Positions 19,431 through 29,816 of a stretch of DNA of 64,000 nucleotides are shown one piece after another. The notes beneath the pieces were generated by a model that did not search any database, was not told the origin of the DNA, and saw nothing but the letters and a program-made list of their open reading frames with translations. Location of the stretch: positions 1 through 64,000 of the forward strand of contig JAOPUZ010000011.1 of NCBI GenBank assembly GCA_025966315.1. The letters run 5' to 3'. The first letter of the stretch is position 1; each line of letters opens with the position of its first letter. The DNA is from Frankiales bacterium. Lineage in GTDB: Bacteria > Actinomycetota > Actinomycetes > Mycobacteriales > Jatrophihabitantaceae. The position numbers and the translations under genes were made by a program.

Positions 19431-20552
19431 TTACGGTACCGCCCCCGGCTTGGCGTGGACCGTAAGAGCGCGCGAGCTTGCCAGTAATTGCTCAGGTCCG
19501 GGCAGCGGCCCGTCGGGTTCGCCGTCGACCACGGCCAGATCGGCGAGTCGGCGGGCGCTGACCAAGACGCGGCTCTCCAGGGCTCCGACCGAGCCGTTGA
19601 AGGCAAGCACCGCCGCGTCCAGCGAGCGACCGAGTTTGTCGTAGTGACCAATCAAGGTGCCGATCCGCTGGTAGAGCTCGCGACCCAGGCGGGCGATCTC
19701 GGCGGTGTTCTCGGCCATGGCCTGCTGCCGCCAGGTGAGGCCGATGGTTCGAAGCAGGGCGACGAGCGTTGACGGCGTGGCCAGCACGACATCGTGGGCG
19801 AAGGCGTGTTCGAGCAGCGTCGGATCCTCGCGCAACGCCGCGTCCAGAAAGCTGTCCGCGGGTACGAAACAGACCACGAATTCGGGGCTGCCGGCCAACC
19901 TGGCCCAGTACTCCTTGGCGGATAGCGCGTCGATGTGCGTACGCATCTGCCGGGCGTGCGCGCGCAGCCGGTTGGCACGAGTGCTTTCGTCCCGCGCCTC
20001 CATAGCTTCCAGATAGGCGCTGAACGCGACCTTGGAATCGACCACGACGTGCTTGCCGCCGACCAGATTCACCACCAGATCCGGTCGAAGGACGCCGTCC
20101 TCGCCGGTGATGGTGTGCTGGGTTGCGTAGTCGATGTGCTCGACCATGCCGGCGGCCTCGACGGCCCGTTCCAGTTGCAGCTCACCCCATCGTCCCCGGA
20201 CTTGCGGAGCGCGCAGGGCGGTGACCAGCTGACGTGTCTCGTTCCGCAGGTCCTGGGTGGTCGATCGCATTGCGTCGAGCTGCTCGTCCAGCGCGGCATT
20301 GGCGGTCAGGCGGTCCCGTTCGGTGAGGCGTAGCTGCTGGTGCACCTGGGTCAGCGCACTCTGCAGCGGATCGACCAGAGCTTGAACGGCGTGCTGACGT
20401 TCCCCCAGATCGGCGGCCGCCGCGTGTCGGCTCGCACTGACCTGCGCTTGGGCCAGGGCGGAAAGGGCAGCGCGATTGCGCGTCCAGAGGTGGCCGAGCA
20501 GCGCGCCGAGACCGATTCCCAGCAGGAGGCAGAGGATCGCGGTGAAGGTCAT
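19431..20552 (-). CDS. rmuC: RmuC-family DNA recombination protein
   Basis: 373 residues from the ATG at 20552 (MTFTAILCLLLG); a TTG ten codons upstream is the other possible start. An N-terminal membrane helix (1-22) and a coiled coil (~40-120) lead into the RmuC nuclease-like domain with the hallmark RGRWGELQLERAVEAAGM, PDLVVNLVGGKHVVVDSKVAFSAYLEA and FVPADSFLDAAL segments. The family limits DNA inversions and is linked to PD-(D/E)XK nucleases. It ends 6 bases from the DUF6542 start, suggesting a shared transcript. Confidence 0.93.
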   Translation of the reverse strand: MTFTAILCLLLGIGLGALLGHLWTRNRAALSALAQAQVSASRHAAAADLGERQHAVQALVDPLQSALTQVHQQLRLTERDRLTANAALDEQLDAMRSTTQDLRNETRQLVTALRAPQVRGRWGELQLERAVEAAGMVEHIDYATQHTITGEDGVLRPDLVVNLVGGKHVVVDSKVAFSAYLEAMEARDESTRANRLRAHARQMRTHIDALSAKEYWARLAGSPEFVVCFVPADSFLDAALREDPTLLEHAFAHDVVLATPSTLVALLRTIGLTWRQQAMAENTAEIARLGRELYQRIGTLIGHYDKLGRSLDAAVLAFNGSVGALESRVLVSARRLADLAVVDGEPDGPLPGPEQLLASSRALTVHAKPGAVP

Positions 20553-20660
20553 GGAAGTAAGGGTGGACCAGGCCTCTGACAATTCTGTTGAGGACGGGCG
20601 GAGTTCGTCCGATCGAGTTGTGGCGCGAAGGGCAGTGCAACCGCATTAGACTTGCGGCCC

Positions 20661-21734
<1,074 letters not shown>

Positions 21735-21906
21735 TGAACCCAGGAATCCCAGTAAAATTGGGCCCTGCAGCCTTCTCTCGAGCGCGCCGCTGAGCGCAGA
21801 TCGCCGATTAGGTGCGCCGCCTCACGTGCCTCGCAGCAGGGTGCCATGGTGTTATGCGCGCCACAACGGCTACGTCCGCGTGCATGTGCGCCCTCGCTAG
21901 AGCTTC

Positions 21907-24900
21907 CTAGCGCTCGTCTTCGAGCGCTTCCCGGACCCCGTACGAGTTTCGCTCCGACAGGCGGTCGATGATATGGAGGCATCGAATCCGTTGATCTTCG
22001 CTCCCTTGCCGATACACGGAGAGCACCACCCGCATGATGGGTTGACCGAGCATGCTTCGCGCAGTTCTGATGTCACCAAGTTCAGCACCCGCGGCGGCCA
22101 CCGCCTGTTCACACGCGCGGAGGGCAAGTTCGGGCTCAAGACCGCGGATTTCGTCTAGGTCATCGATGAGCTTGTCGAAGTGCTCGGTGAAGGCATCGCT
22201 TGCCAGAAATGCATCTATCAGGTGGTTGATGTCGCCAGCTGCAACATCGGTCAGCTGTCGCATGGCGTTGGCGGCTGCATTTCGTACCTCTGGATCGTCA
22301 TCGTTGAACAGCGCAGCTAGGCGCTGTCCAACGTCCGCCACATTAGCGGCGAAGACTTCGGCTACCCCTCTGCGGGCAGCAGCAGGCAGTTCGGCCACGC
22401 TCTGTGGACTTGCCGAGGGGATGCCGTCCCTCATGGCGGCGATCGCCCACACGTGCCCAGCCCGTCGAGCGATGTCATCTGACGCAGCGAGGCCGCGAGA
22501 CAGAACAGGCGCGAAACGGTCGGGAGCTCGGAGGATGAGATAGGTCATGAGCCGCTCGACATAGTGGCTATCCAACAGAGCGTCATCCGCAGCCAAGAGA
22601 CGTTCTGCCGCAAGGTACGCACGCTCGGCGTCGTGGTTCATTAGCGCAAGGACGCCCTCCGCGGCGTATACCCGCACCCCAAGAATCGGGTCCTCCGCCA
22701 GCTGCTCCACCACTGGGCCGAGCGTGTCTAGGTGGTCGGCCGACTGGAAGAGAGCGACGGCGGCAGCGTCGGCCACCTGCCCGCGCGTGCAGTTCAGGCC
22801 GGCCGAATCGAGCTCGCCACCGTAATAGGTCTGGCCGGAATGGGTCTTGGTCTGCGCCCACTCGCGATCCGGATCAGGATCGTTAGCGAATGACGCGACG
22901 AGAGTGACCATGCGTTCGGTCATTGGTTGCATGGCGCGAGCAACAAAGCAGATGGTTCGACCAACGTCCGGCCGATAGAGACTCGCGGCATGCTCGCAGC
23001 CATCCGCAAGCAAGTTCGGATTCACCTTCGACGCGATGCCCCGAATGACGGCGTCGATCGCTGAAGAGTGAACTCGTTCATCGAACGTTAGCGCCAGTGT
23101 CGCGAACCGTTCCGGTTCGACGGCAGCACGACGCTCGAGAACCTGCGAAAGCTCTCGCGCCCCACCGACCGGTTTTGGGCCCTGCCAGGTCGTCTGATCC
23201 TGGTTGTGCGTATGCAGCGCTTCGATCCACTCCGAGTCCGTCAGATTCGCCGCGTCGTCTTCCGGTATCGGCGATCCAACGAAGTGCGCCATCACGGGAT
23301 TCGGCGACGACGGCGGCGAGTCAGAGAACAGCTCCTCCAGGCGCTGAAGCTCCGTGAGAGCCGCATTCGACAGGCGATCGCTATCCAGAGCAGACAACAC
23401 GTGGTAACGAGCTCGGCCGGGCGACTCGCGCTCCCACGAGGGCTGATACGCAAGGATCGCGGTCTCGACGCGCGCAAATGCGTCATCGGAACACGTGGGC
23501 GTCCAAGCCTCTAGCAGTTCTCGACTGGCCCACCACGGGCTGTCCATCCAGCCGAGCATGAAGTTTCGAGGGTCGCTGCTTAGCCAATCCACCGCCATGT
23601 CCGCTGGGCCCGCGACAGTCAGAGCGCGGCAAGCGAGGAATCGCAGTTCGTCGCTATCTGCGGAGGAAAGCACGCGCCAGTAGTCCAAGCAGCGTGGTGG
23701 GTCGGTGCGGCCAAGTTCGCAGAGTGCGTCTTCGACTGCGTCGAAGACGCTGTCGTCGACCGTGTACGAGTTGCCTCGGTGGCGGAACGCCCAGCGGCTG
23801 CCGGTCGGGAGACGCTCATCGGAATGGCTCTGATTAGCCTGCGCGACCGTGACCACGAACGGGAGCACCGCATCCAGGAAGGCGATGGGGTGAGAACGGG
23901 CAACCTCGCCGATGACGCCGTCGCCCTGCGAATGGTCGGCGAGGTACCCGTCGAACGGATCGTCTGAACCATCAGCTTGCGATCTTGCGAGACCCCGATT
24001 TAGATAAGCGCCGATCAACCGGGCTGCCGCGGCGACGTCCTCGCGCGCTAGGCCGTAGACGATTGACCAAAAGTCGCTATTGACCGCGATCGGTCCGCGC
24101 GCGTCGTCGAGCTCCCCACGTTCGAGGAGTTCGATCGCGAGATCAACCGACTCCGGCCTGATCGACCACTCGACGAGAGTCTTCAAGCGGAGTCGCCACT
24201 CCTCGGATACTCCTACGAATGGGCGCACCAACCCGGCGACGCGCGCCGGACGCGTTCGCGCTGCCAACATCAGTTGGTGGAACGCCCGCTCGACCCGTTC
24301 CGGGTCACTTAGCCAAGTAGTCCAGAGTCCGAGTTTGTCGACGACTTCGAACCACTTTGGAATACTGAGTAGGGCGAGCAGGCGCCAGGCCGCCGGATCG
24401 TCGCTCCAGGCTGCCGCCTCGATGGCCGTCCAGTCCTCCGGTGACGGATCAATCTGGCCCAGCACATCCGCGACAACTTCTTTGATGTGTGACCGCATGT
24501 CTGCTGAACCGACGAGACTCGAAGTGGTTGAACGAAAGCCACCAGGGTCGGTAGCGAGGAGGTACTCCAACACCTGTCTCGTCTGCGCTCTTCGAAACAA
24601 GTGCTGGCCAGAGGCGATGAGGAAGCCCGAGAGACTCTGCCCGCTGGCTACGAACGTTCGGGCGAACAGGTAGTCAAAGTACGACTCGTGGAAGAACGAG
24701 ATCAAATTGCTTTCACGAACCAGCACGGACGCAGACTCCAGCGCGTGCCACTCTTCGGGCGCGGCCGTATCGAGGACCGACTCGGGGGCACTTAGCCGTT
24801 CGTGGTCGTTCATGTAGTCAACGAGAGCACCGGTGATCACAGTCCAATCGAGGTGCCCAACCTCGTGGCCGATCTTTGTCCGCAGCTCTTCGGTGTATCG

Positions 24901-26304
24901 GCCGTAGAGATCCTGCAGTGTGGGGTACTCCGCGGATTGAGCTTGAGCGGACAGACGCAGGAAGATCGCGAGATGGAGCGGTGTACGCAACAGGCTTAAC
25001 GTGATGGCCGAACTCGGAACCTGAACGCCGGCGGCCTCCAGGGTTGCCCGAACGTCGTCCTCGCTAAGCTGGTCGATGCTTATTCGGTCAGTCCGATTCT
25101 GATGGCTGAGCCGGCGGAGGCGGGGGTCAGCTTCGAGATCAACCGTCCGGACCACCAACAGCACCTTGACGTTCCCGCTCGTCAATAGCTCGTCGAGTAC
25201 CTCGTCTATCGACTCGAATACGTCGGGGATACGACCGCTGTACATGCTGACCGCATCGAGTTGGTCCACGACTAGAAGCGCGGGAGAGCCGTCGGCGACG
25301 CCGCTAAGCACGACGCCGGGCGAGTCGGTACCGAGGCCGATCTCGTCACCCAACTTTGCCGAGGTTGTGATCGATGGATCTAGTGTGTCCATCCGGGCCA
25401 CGGCCACGAACCAACCCGCCGCCTCAAGCGTCCGGGCGACCTCTGCCACAACTGTCGACTTCCCACTCCCGGCACGGCCGTCAATGAACAACACCTGCTT
25501 GCCGTCTTCCGCCGTCAAAGCAGCTAGGACGCGACTGGCGCTAGACGACGGGACCAGACCGATGTCCGGCTCCGACTTCGCCATGCGGCGACTTTGCCGT
25601 TCTACTGTTGCGTGAAGCTTGGCTACGGCATTTTGATCGCCCGCGAGGCGGCGCCGAGTGAAGCCTTGCGATTCCAAATGGATCCAGATTCCTGGTCCGG
25701 TGAGGTTCTGATGGAGGTTGGTGTCGCAGTACTCCCGAAGGGCAGCGATAACGAGCGCCGGTTCCTCCACGAAGAAGCTCTTGTATGTCGCGTTGACAAT
25801 GCGGCGAAGGGCGTCCTGAGGCTCATGCTCGACGTGGACAGACTTCAGGTGCTTCCACGCATCTTCTTCGGAGACCGCCCACGCAGCGACGAGCGCAACG
25901 AAGTCATGCTGTTGGTCTTCGGAGAGGCTGGCTTTGAACTCGTCCACGCCAGTGGTCCGTCGACTCCGTTCGCAAAGCGTGCCGAGCGGGGTCGTCGAGA
26001 CGGCCGAGACGAAGCGAAACTGACGTCCCATCTGGAGTTGGACGAGGGCGTTCGCGAGCACGCCCTCCTTGACGAGGCGGTTGATGGTCCAGCTGTTAGT
26101 CGACAGGGAGCCCTTAACTTGCTCGCCCCACGTATGACCGGCTTCGTCGATCTCGAATTCAATGCCTTGACCGGCAGCCCCCGGGGGTTCGGGACGGAGC
26201 CGGGTAGCAGTGCCTGTAAGAAGTTCGGCGATGCGAAGCGCCGTCCAAAGGTGTTCGTACTGATTCCCCGCTTTGTCGGCGGCTCCGCCGGCCATCGCTG
26301 TCAT
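21907..26304 (-). CDS. STAND/NACHT-like NTPase with N-terminal QxK nuclease-like domain and HEAT-like repeats
   Basis: 1465-residue multidomain protein. Residues 13-100 look like a restriction-type fold with D53 and Q62-V63-K64 (FEIDEAGHTWGEQVK), the QxK variant seen in Cap4/DUF4297- and Mrr-like effectors. The P loop GRAGSGKST is at 276-284, Walker B-like PALLVVDQLDAVS at 341-353, and a sensor-type VLLVVRTVDLEADPRLR follows, so the core is a STAND/NACHT ATPase. A winged-helix-like region follows to ~560. Residues 600-1465 are helical with HEAT-like units (EDPILGVRVYAAEGVLALM, DDDPEVRNAAANAMRQL). This nuclease-STAND-sensor order is that of Avs/NLR-type anti-phage proteins. It lies in an accessory island with HEPN, PIN and integrase genes. 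Defence is inference; the ligand is unknown. Confidence 0.7.
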   Translation of the reverse strand: MTAMAGGAADKAGNQYEHLWTALRIAELLTGTATRLRPEPPGAAGQGIEFEIDEAGHTWGEQVKGSLSTNSWTINRLVKEGVLANALVQLQMGRQFRFVSAVSTTPLGTLCERSRRTTGVDEFKASLSEDQQHDFVALVAAWAVSEEDAWKHLKSVHVEHEPQDALRRIVNATYKSFFVEEPALVIAALREYCDTNLHQNLTGPGIWIHLESQGFTRRRLAGDQNAVAKLHATVERQSRRMAKSEPDIGLVPSSSASRVLAALTAEDGKQVLFIDGRAGSGKSTVVAEVARTLEAAGWFVAVARMDTLDPSITTSAKLGDEIGLGTDSPGVVLSGVADGSPALLVVDQLDAVSMYSGRIPDVFESIDEVLDELLTSGNVKVLLVVRTVDLEADPRLRRLSHQNRTDRISIDQLSEDDVRATLEAAGVQVPSSAITLSLLRTPLHLAIFLRLSAQAQSAEYPTLQDLYGRYTEELRTKIGHEVGHLDWTVITGALVDYMNDHERLSAPESVLDTAAPEEWHALESASVLVRESNLISFFHESYFDYLFARTFVASGQSLSGFLIASGQHLFRRAQTRQVLEYLLATDPGGFRSTTSSLVGSADMRSHIKEVVADVLGQIDPSPEDWTAIEAAAWSDDPAAWRLLALLSIPKWFEVVDKLGLWTTWLSDPERVERAFHQLMLAARTRPARVAGLVRPFVGVSEEWRLRLKTLVEWSIRPESVDLAIELLERGELDDARGPIAVNSDFWSIVYGLAREDVAAAARLIGAYLNRGLARSQADGSDDPFDGYLADHSQGDGVIGEVARSHPIAFLDAVLPFVVTVAQANQSHSDERLPTGSRWAFRHRGNSYTVDDSVFDAVEDALCELGRTDPPRCLDYWRVLSSADSDELRFLACRALTVAGPADMAVDWLSSDPRNFMLGWMDSPWWASRELLEAWTPTCSDDAFARVETAILAYQPSWERESPGRARYHVLSALDSDRLSNAALTELQRLEELFSDSPPSSPNPVMAHFVGSPIPEDDAANLTDSEWIEALHTHNQDQTTWQGPKPVGGARELSQVLERRAAVEPERFATLALTFDERVHSSAIDAVIRGIASKVNPNLLADGCEHAASLYRPDVGRTICFVARAMQPMTERMVTLVASFANDPDPDREWAQTKTHSGQTYYGGELDSAGLNCTRGQVADAAAVALFQSADHLDTLGPVVEQLAEDPILGVRVYAAEGVLALMNHDAERAYLAAERLLAADDALLDSHYVERLMTYLILRAPDRFAPVLSRGLAASDDIARRAGHVWAIAAMRDGIPSASPQSVAELPAAARRGVAEVFAANVADVGQRLAALFNDDDPEVRNAAANAMRQLTDVAAGDINHLIDAFLASDAFTEHFDKLIDDLDEIRGLEPELALRACEQAVAAAGAELGDIRTARSMLGQPIMRVVLSVYRQGSEDQRIRCLHIIDRLSERNSYGVREALEDER

Positions 26305-26509
26305 TCAGACCCCCTCGGCTGGATCCGGTCACCTGGTCGAGCATTGGGAACTCTCACTCGCAACTGTGCGCTTTCTCGACAGCAGGAGTGGGTATGCGCG
26401 ACGTGTTTCATCCGCGGTCGCTGCTGACGTCACATGCTCTCCTCGGTACACCTTCAAGACCACGCCACGGGTGCTGCCTTCGACGCGGTGATGCTCAACG
26501 ACACTCTTC

Positions 26510-26875
26510 TCACGCGGTCGGCTTAGCGCGCGTGATGTGATCTCGGCTGCCTCGATCATCGAACGGACTATAGTCATGATCTTCGCGAATCGGCCTGGCT
26601 TCTACCAGAGTCGCCTCGCCATATCGGGCCTGGTCGCGTAGGTCGACCAGATTCCACAGTATGTGGGCATGGTCCTGCGGAGCGTTCTTCAACTCCGCCC
26701 ATTTCGTGAGCCACTCTCGACGCGCGCGATGCCGGCGCGCCTCCTCCTGCATGGTGAGCATGTATGCCTGGACGCTCAGCTCCGCTGCAGAGTGTGCGTT
26801 GTCGAGCGCCACAGCCAGCTCAGCTTCCCCCTCGCGTTCTGCCGCTGCGAGGAAGCTGCGAGCTCGCTCGAGCAA
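26510..26875 (-). CDS. HEPN-like helical protein
   Basis: 121 residues from a TTG start; the frame stays open further upstream without ATG or GTG. The helical pattern AEREGEAELAVALDNAHSAAELSVQAYMLTMQEEARRHR followed by LWNLVDLRDQARYGEA matches small HEPN-domain proteins, although the catalytic RX4-6H motif is not evident (RDQARYGE instead), so it may be an inactive or partner HEPN. It lies 205 bases upstream of the STAND gene and 82 bases downstream of the broken integrase. A different frame over 26329-26577 reads IVRSMIEAAEITSRAL, a helix expected at the C terminus of such proteins, so the 3' end may carry an indel. Confidence 0.5.
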   Translation of the reverse strand: MLERARSFLAAAEREGEAELAVALDNAHSAAELSVQAYMLTMQEEARRHRARREWLTKWAELKNAPQDHAHILWNLVDLRDQARYGEATLVEARPIREDHDYSPFDDRGSRDHITRAKPTA

Positions 26876-26957
26876 GGCTTCAGCGTCGAGGCCTCCGTGC
26901 GGCGGATCAGGCGCTGAGCGGCGCGGCAGAGCCTTCGCGCCGCTCAGCTTGTCGGGT

Positions 26958-27874
26958 CTACCGGGCGGCGCCGGCGAGGTAGGCGGCGACTATGTACGTG
27001 GCGTGCCGATCGAGCGAGACCCGGGCTCGGTCGTACCGCATGGTGGTACGCGGATCGGCGTGCGAGGCAGCCTCTTGAACGTCGCGCAGCGGCACGCCGG
27101 CATCGAGCGCAGCGGTGATGAACGCGTGCCGCAGGGTGTGGGGGCCGATTGGCTTATCGACGCCCGCGCGGCGGGCGACGCGGCGCACGATCCGGGAGGC
27201 GCAATGGCGATCCATCCGCTGCCCGTCCGGACGCAGAAAGATCGGTCCGTCAAGCCGTTCGCCGATCGCCAGATCGATGGCGCGGGCGGCGCGAGGGGGA
27301 TGGTGACGATCTTGCCGCCCTTGCGCAGCACGCTCAGGGTTCGGTGCCCGCGCTCGAGGCCGAGTTTGTCGATGTCGGCTCCAAGAGCTTCGGAGATCCG
27401 CAGCCCGTTGATAGCCAGAAGCGAGATGAGCGCGTGCTCGTTCGGTGCGCCGAGCCCGGCCGCGACTAGCAGGGAGCCGACCTCGTTGCGATCCAGGGCG
27501 ATCGCGTGGGACTCGTAGTCGAGCCGCGGACGGCGAACGTGTACCGCGGGTGAGTGCTCGAGCAAGTCCTCTTCGACGGCGTAACGGAAGAACCCGGCGA
27601 TCGTGCACAGCCGGCGGGCGATCGTCGCGCGTGCCCGGCCGTGGGACTCCATGTCGCGGCCGAAACACTCGATGTCGGCACGCCGGGCCTGGAACAGGTG
27701 CAGCTCATGCTGCTGACACCAGACGGTGAACATGCGCAGGTCCAGTGTGTACGCATCACGCGTCAGGCCGCTGTAGCCAGCCAGGAACCCGGCCAGCGCG
27801 ATCCGTTCGGCCTCGCTGAACAGTGGCTCGACTGCGACGACGACGTCGGTCGACTCGATGGTGGTGGTGGTCAT
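26958..27874 (-). pseudogene. Tyrosine recombinase/integrase, single frameshift
   Basis: Start at the ATG at 27874, with an excellent GAGGAGGT site 6 bases upstream. The first frame gives the SAM-like core-binding domain (LAGYSGLTRDAYTLDLRMFTVWC) and the first catalytic arginine (INGLRISEALGADI) and reaches KGGKIVTIPLAP near 27285. The continuation RAIDLAIGERLDG is in the next frame, followed by HTLRHAFITAAL (H-x-x-R), ASHADPRTTMRYDRAR with the nucleophilic tyrosine, and the end at 26958. All catalytic residues survive, so a single base (net -1) in the CCGCCCGCGCC stretch near 27279-27295 breaks an otherwise intact site-specific recombinase. It may have mobilised this island. Sequencing error is the alternative. 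Confidence 0.8.
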
Positions 27875-28209
27875 GGGTGACCTCCTCGGAGTCAGGCTGG
27901 AGCCCGGCCTCCGCGAAGTGTCGGACTCCAGCAGATGGGTGACACTCCCAGATTGCGCCCGAATCGCCACCCCTGACGCCCACCAAAGCGGAAGTGGCGC
28001 CGCCTTCTTCCTTCGACGGGCGTGCGTGATCGCAACGAACCTGCTCTGCTGATCGCCGCCAGGCTCGGCACCGCCCAGGAACGTGCGCTGATCTAGCTGC
28101 GGGGACCTGCGCCGACTCGCGCGCGATCAAGCTGGTCTTTGCTGGCCTCGGTCGCGGAGCCAAGGCCACGCTGCCGCCGGCCCGTCACGAACGATAGCTG
28201 CCGTAAGCG
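27875..28209. other. Intergenic, no gene supported
   Basis: A 335-base gap between the integrase and the membrane nuclease, both on the minus strand. It carries the integrase ribosome binding site near 27881-27888 and presumably its promoter. I see no open frame with family features, no RNA gene and no clear attachment-site repeat. Confidence 0.4.
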
Positions 28210-28976
28210 TCAGCGCCCGGCGCCGTCGAGACCGAGAGCATTCCGGATGGCCGAGTGCAGCACCTCGACGTCGTCCGGCCCCGTAACAAACACCGGGCTC
28301 AGGACCGGATAACGGAAGAACATGGCCAGCGCGCCCGGGGTGGGCGGGTCGCGAAACACAACCAACATCCGTTGTACGCCAAACCTTTCCTGCATCGTGG
28401 CGACCTGCTGCGCGATTCGCTGAAAGGCCTGGTGGGACATGTTGCGTGCGGCCTTAATCTCGATGCCGAGTCGCATATGGTTCGCGCCAACGACGAGCGC
28501 GTCAAACCCAGGGTCTCTCCCGCCGTCTGAGGCAACCAGGCCTAGGTCCGGATCACTATCCGCGATGGCCTTGAGCATCTCGAGGACTAACGCTTCGTAC
28601 GCCAAGCCGGTCAGAGCCGGGGCGACGAGCTCCGGTGACGCTTGTGCCAGGCGGTTGATCGTGCCCAGAAGGTTGGCGCGCGCATCCGGTGGTGCGTCGT
28701 CGACTGCTTCGGCAAGGGCCTCCTGGGCCGCGCTGAACTCGGCTTCGTTGTCGCCGACCTTGAACGGGTCGGCAGGACGCCGGCAATTCCGATCAAGATG
28801 AACAGTGCTCCAAGAGCAAGTAGCGCCGCCGGGCCGGCTTCAACGTCGCGCGTGAACGTCGCCGTCCCGCCAGCGCCCATCCCTACGAGACCGATGGCGC
28901 CGAGAATCCAACGCTGCCACGGCTCGAGCTTGATCGGCCGTTTCGGCGTCGGTGGTTTAGCGGGCTCGTCGGCCAT
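28210..28976 (-). pseudogene. Membrane-anchored PD-(D/E)XK-like nuclease, split by a frameshift
   Basis: The 5' frame (from ATG 28976) encodes two membrane helices (WQRWILGAIGLVGMGAGG and LLALGALFILIGIAGVLP). Near 28764-28780 the coding sense moves to another frame, which reads DPFKVGDNEAEFSAAQEALAEAV, a helical linker, then AYEALVLEMLKAIAD and the core RDPGFDALVVGANHMRLGIEIKAAR with an E-I-K catalytic motif and an upstream aspartate, like Mrr or restriction-type nucleases. The downstream frame has no start of its own for the first ~60 codons, so these are two halves of one gene with net loss of one base. It starts 3 bases after the PIN gene, implying an operon. Function inferred: membrane-tethered nuclease-like effector. 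Confidence 0.65.
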
Positions 28977-28979
28977 GGG

Positions 28980-29816
28980 TCACACCTGGTCGAGGACCGT
29001 GAGGCCTTCGGCCGTAGCCGTCAGCTTCATTCCAAGATCACGGGTCAACAGGGCGACGTCCTTACCGCTAATCCGTTTGGCGGCGAGGCAGCGCTCGATG
29101 ATCTCGCTGTCGACAGATGGAAGTGGTCGATGTGAGAGCGGGTCCAGCAGCAGCTCAATCTCGACCACTGGGCTGAGGCCGTACGAACGGTCTCGGTTCT
29201 GGAACATGTCTCGCATAGACCGCAATGTGACCCGGGCGCGCGCCTTGAGGTCTTGCTTGTCCTTGCCAACCTTGATGTTCTTGCCGTTGATTTTCTGACG
29301 GTCAAGCTCGCGCACGACGGCGATCGGAACGATCACACGGACCTTGCCACCCGTTCTGCGGCCGGCGATGGTCTCCCAGTCAGCGTGTTCGAAGATCACG
29401 TCGTGGTGCAGGAAGAAATTGGTGTCCGGCACTACGAACTTGTCAGGTGACTTGCTCCACCGGGCCTCGATCGATCGGTACTTCGTGATCAAGTCATCGA
29501 ACACGCGCAGACGATCCGTTTGCTCCGCCCTGAACGTCTTGTGGATCGATGGGCCGTTGTCGGCTTCGCCGAAAATGCGATGGGTTTCCATGAGCAACCA
29601 CGAGCGCCGCGTCAACACCAACGTCTCGATGGTGTCGCTGTCAAAGGCGAACCCGAGCGTCTCTGCCGAGGCACTTGCCCACTGCTGGTATTCGGATAGG
29701 ACCTTTGATGCATCGCCAGAGCCGAGGTTGCCGATGTTTGTCCGCACCTCGGTGAGGTAACTAAGCACTGTCTCCATGCTCTGGCCGTCACGAGGGATCA
29801 CGAGCGGCAGTTGCAT
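28980..29816 (-). CDS. PIN-domain ribonuclease-like protein
   Basis: 278 residues. An N-terminal helical region (1-120) precedes a PIN domain: FVVPDTNFFLHHD (D131), PIAVVRELDRQK (E170), and ISGKDVALLTRDLGMKLTATAEGL (D253, D260) give the acidic quartet expected for a metal-dependent RNase. The layout resembles PIN proteins of the larger, non-VapC type (PhoH-like or defence-associated) and not a ~130-residue VapC; no antitoxin gene is adjacent. It is followed after 3 bases by the split membrane nuclease. An internal ATG at 29777 is an alternative start. Confidence 0.75.
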   Translation of the reverse strand: MQLPLVIPRDGQSMETVLSYLTEVRTNIGNLGSGDASKVLSEYQQWASASAETLGFAFDSDTIETLVLTRRSWLLMETHRIFGEADNGPSIHKTFRAEQTDRLRVFDDLITKYRSIEARWSKSPDKFVVPDTNFFLHHDVIFEHADWETIAGRRTGGKVRVIVPIAVVRELDRQKINGKNIKVGKDKQDLKARARVTLRSMRDMFQNRDRSYGLSPVVEIELLLDPLSHRPLPSVDSEIIERCLAAKRISGKDVALLTRDLGMKLTATAEGLTVLDQV

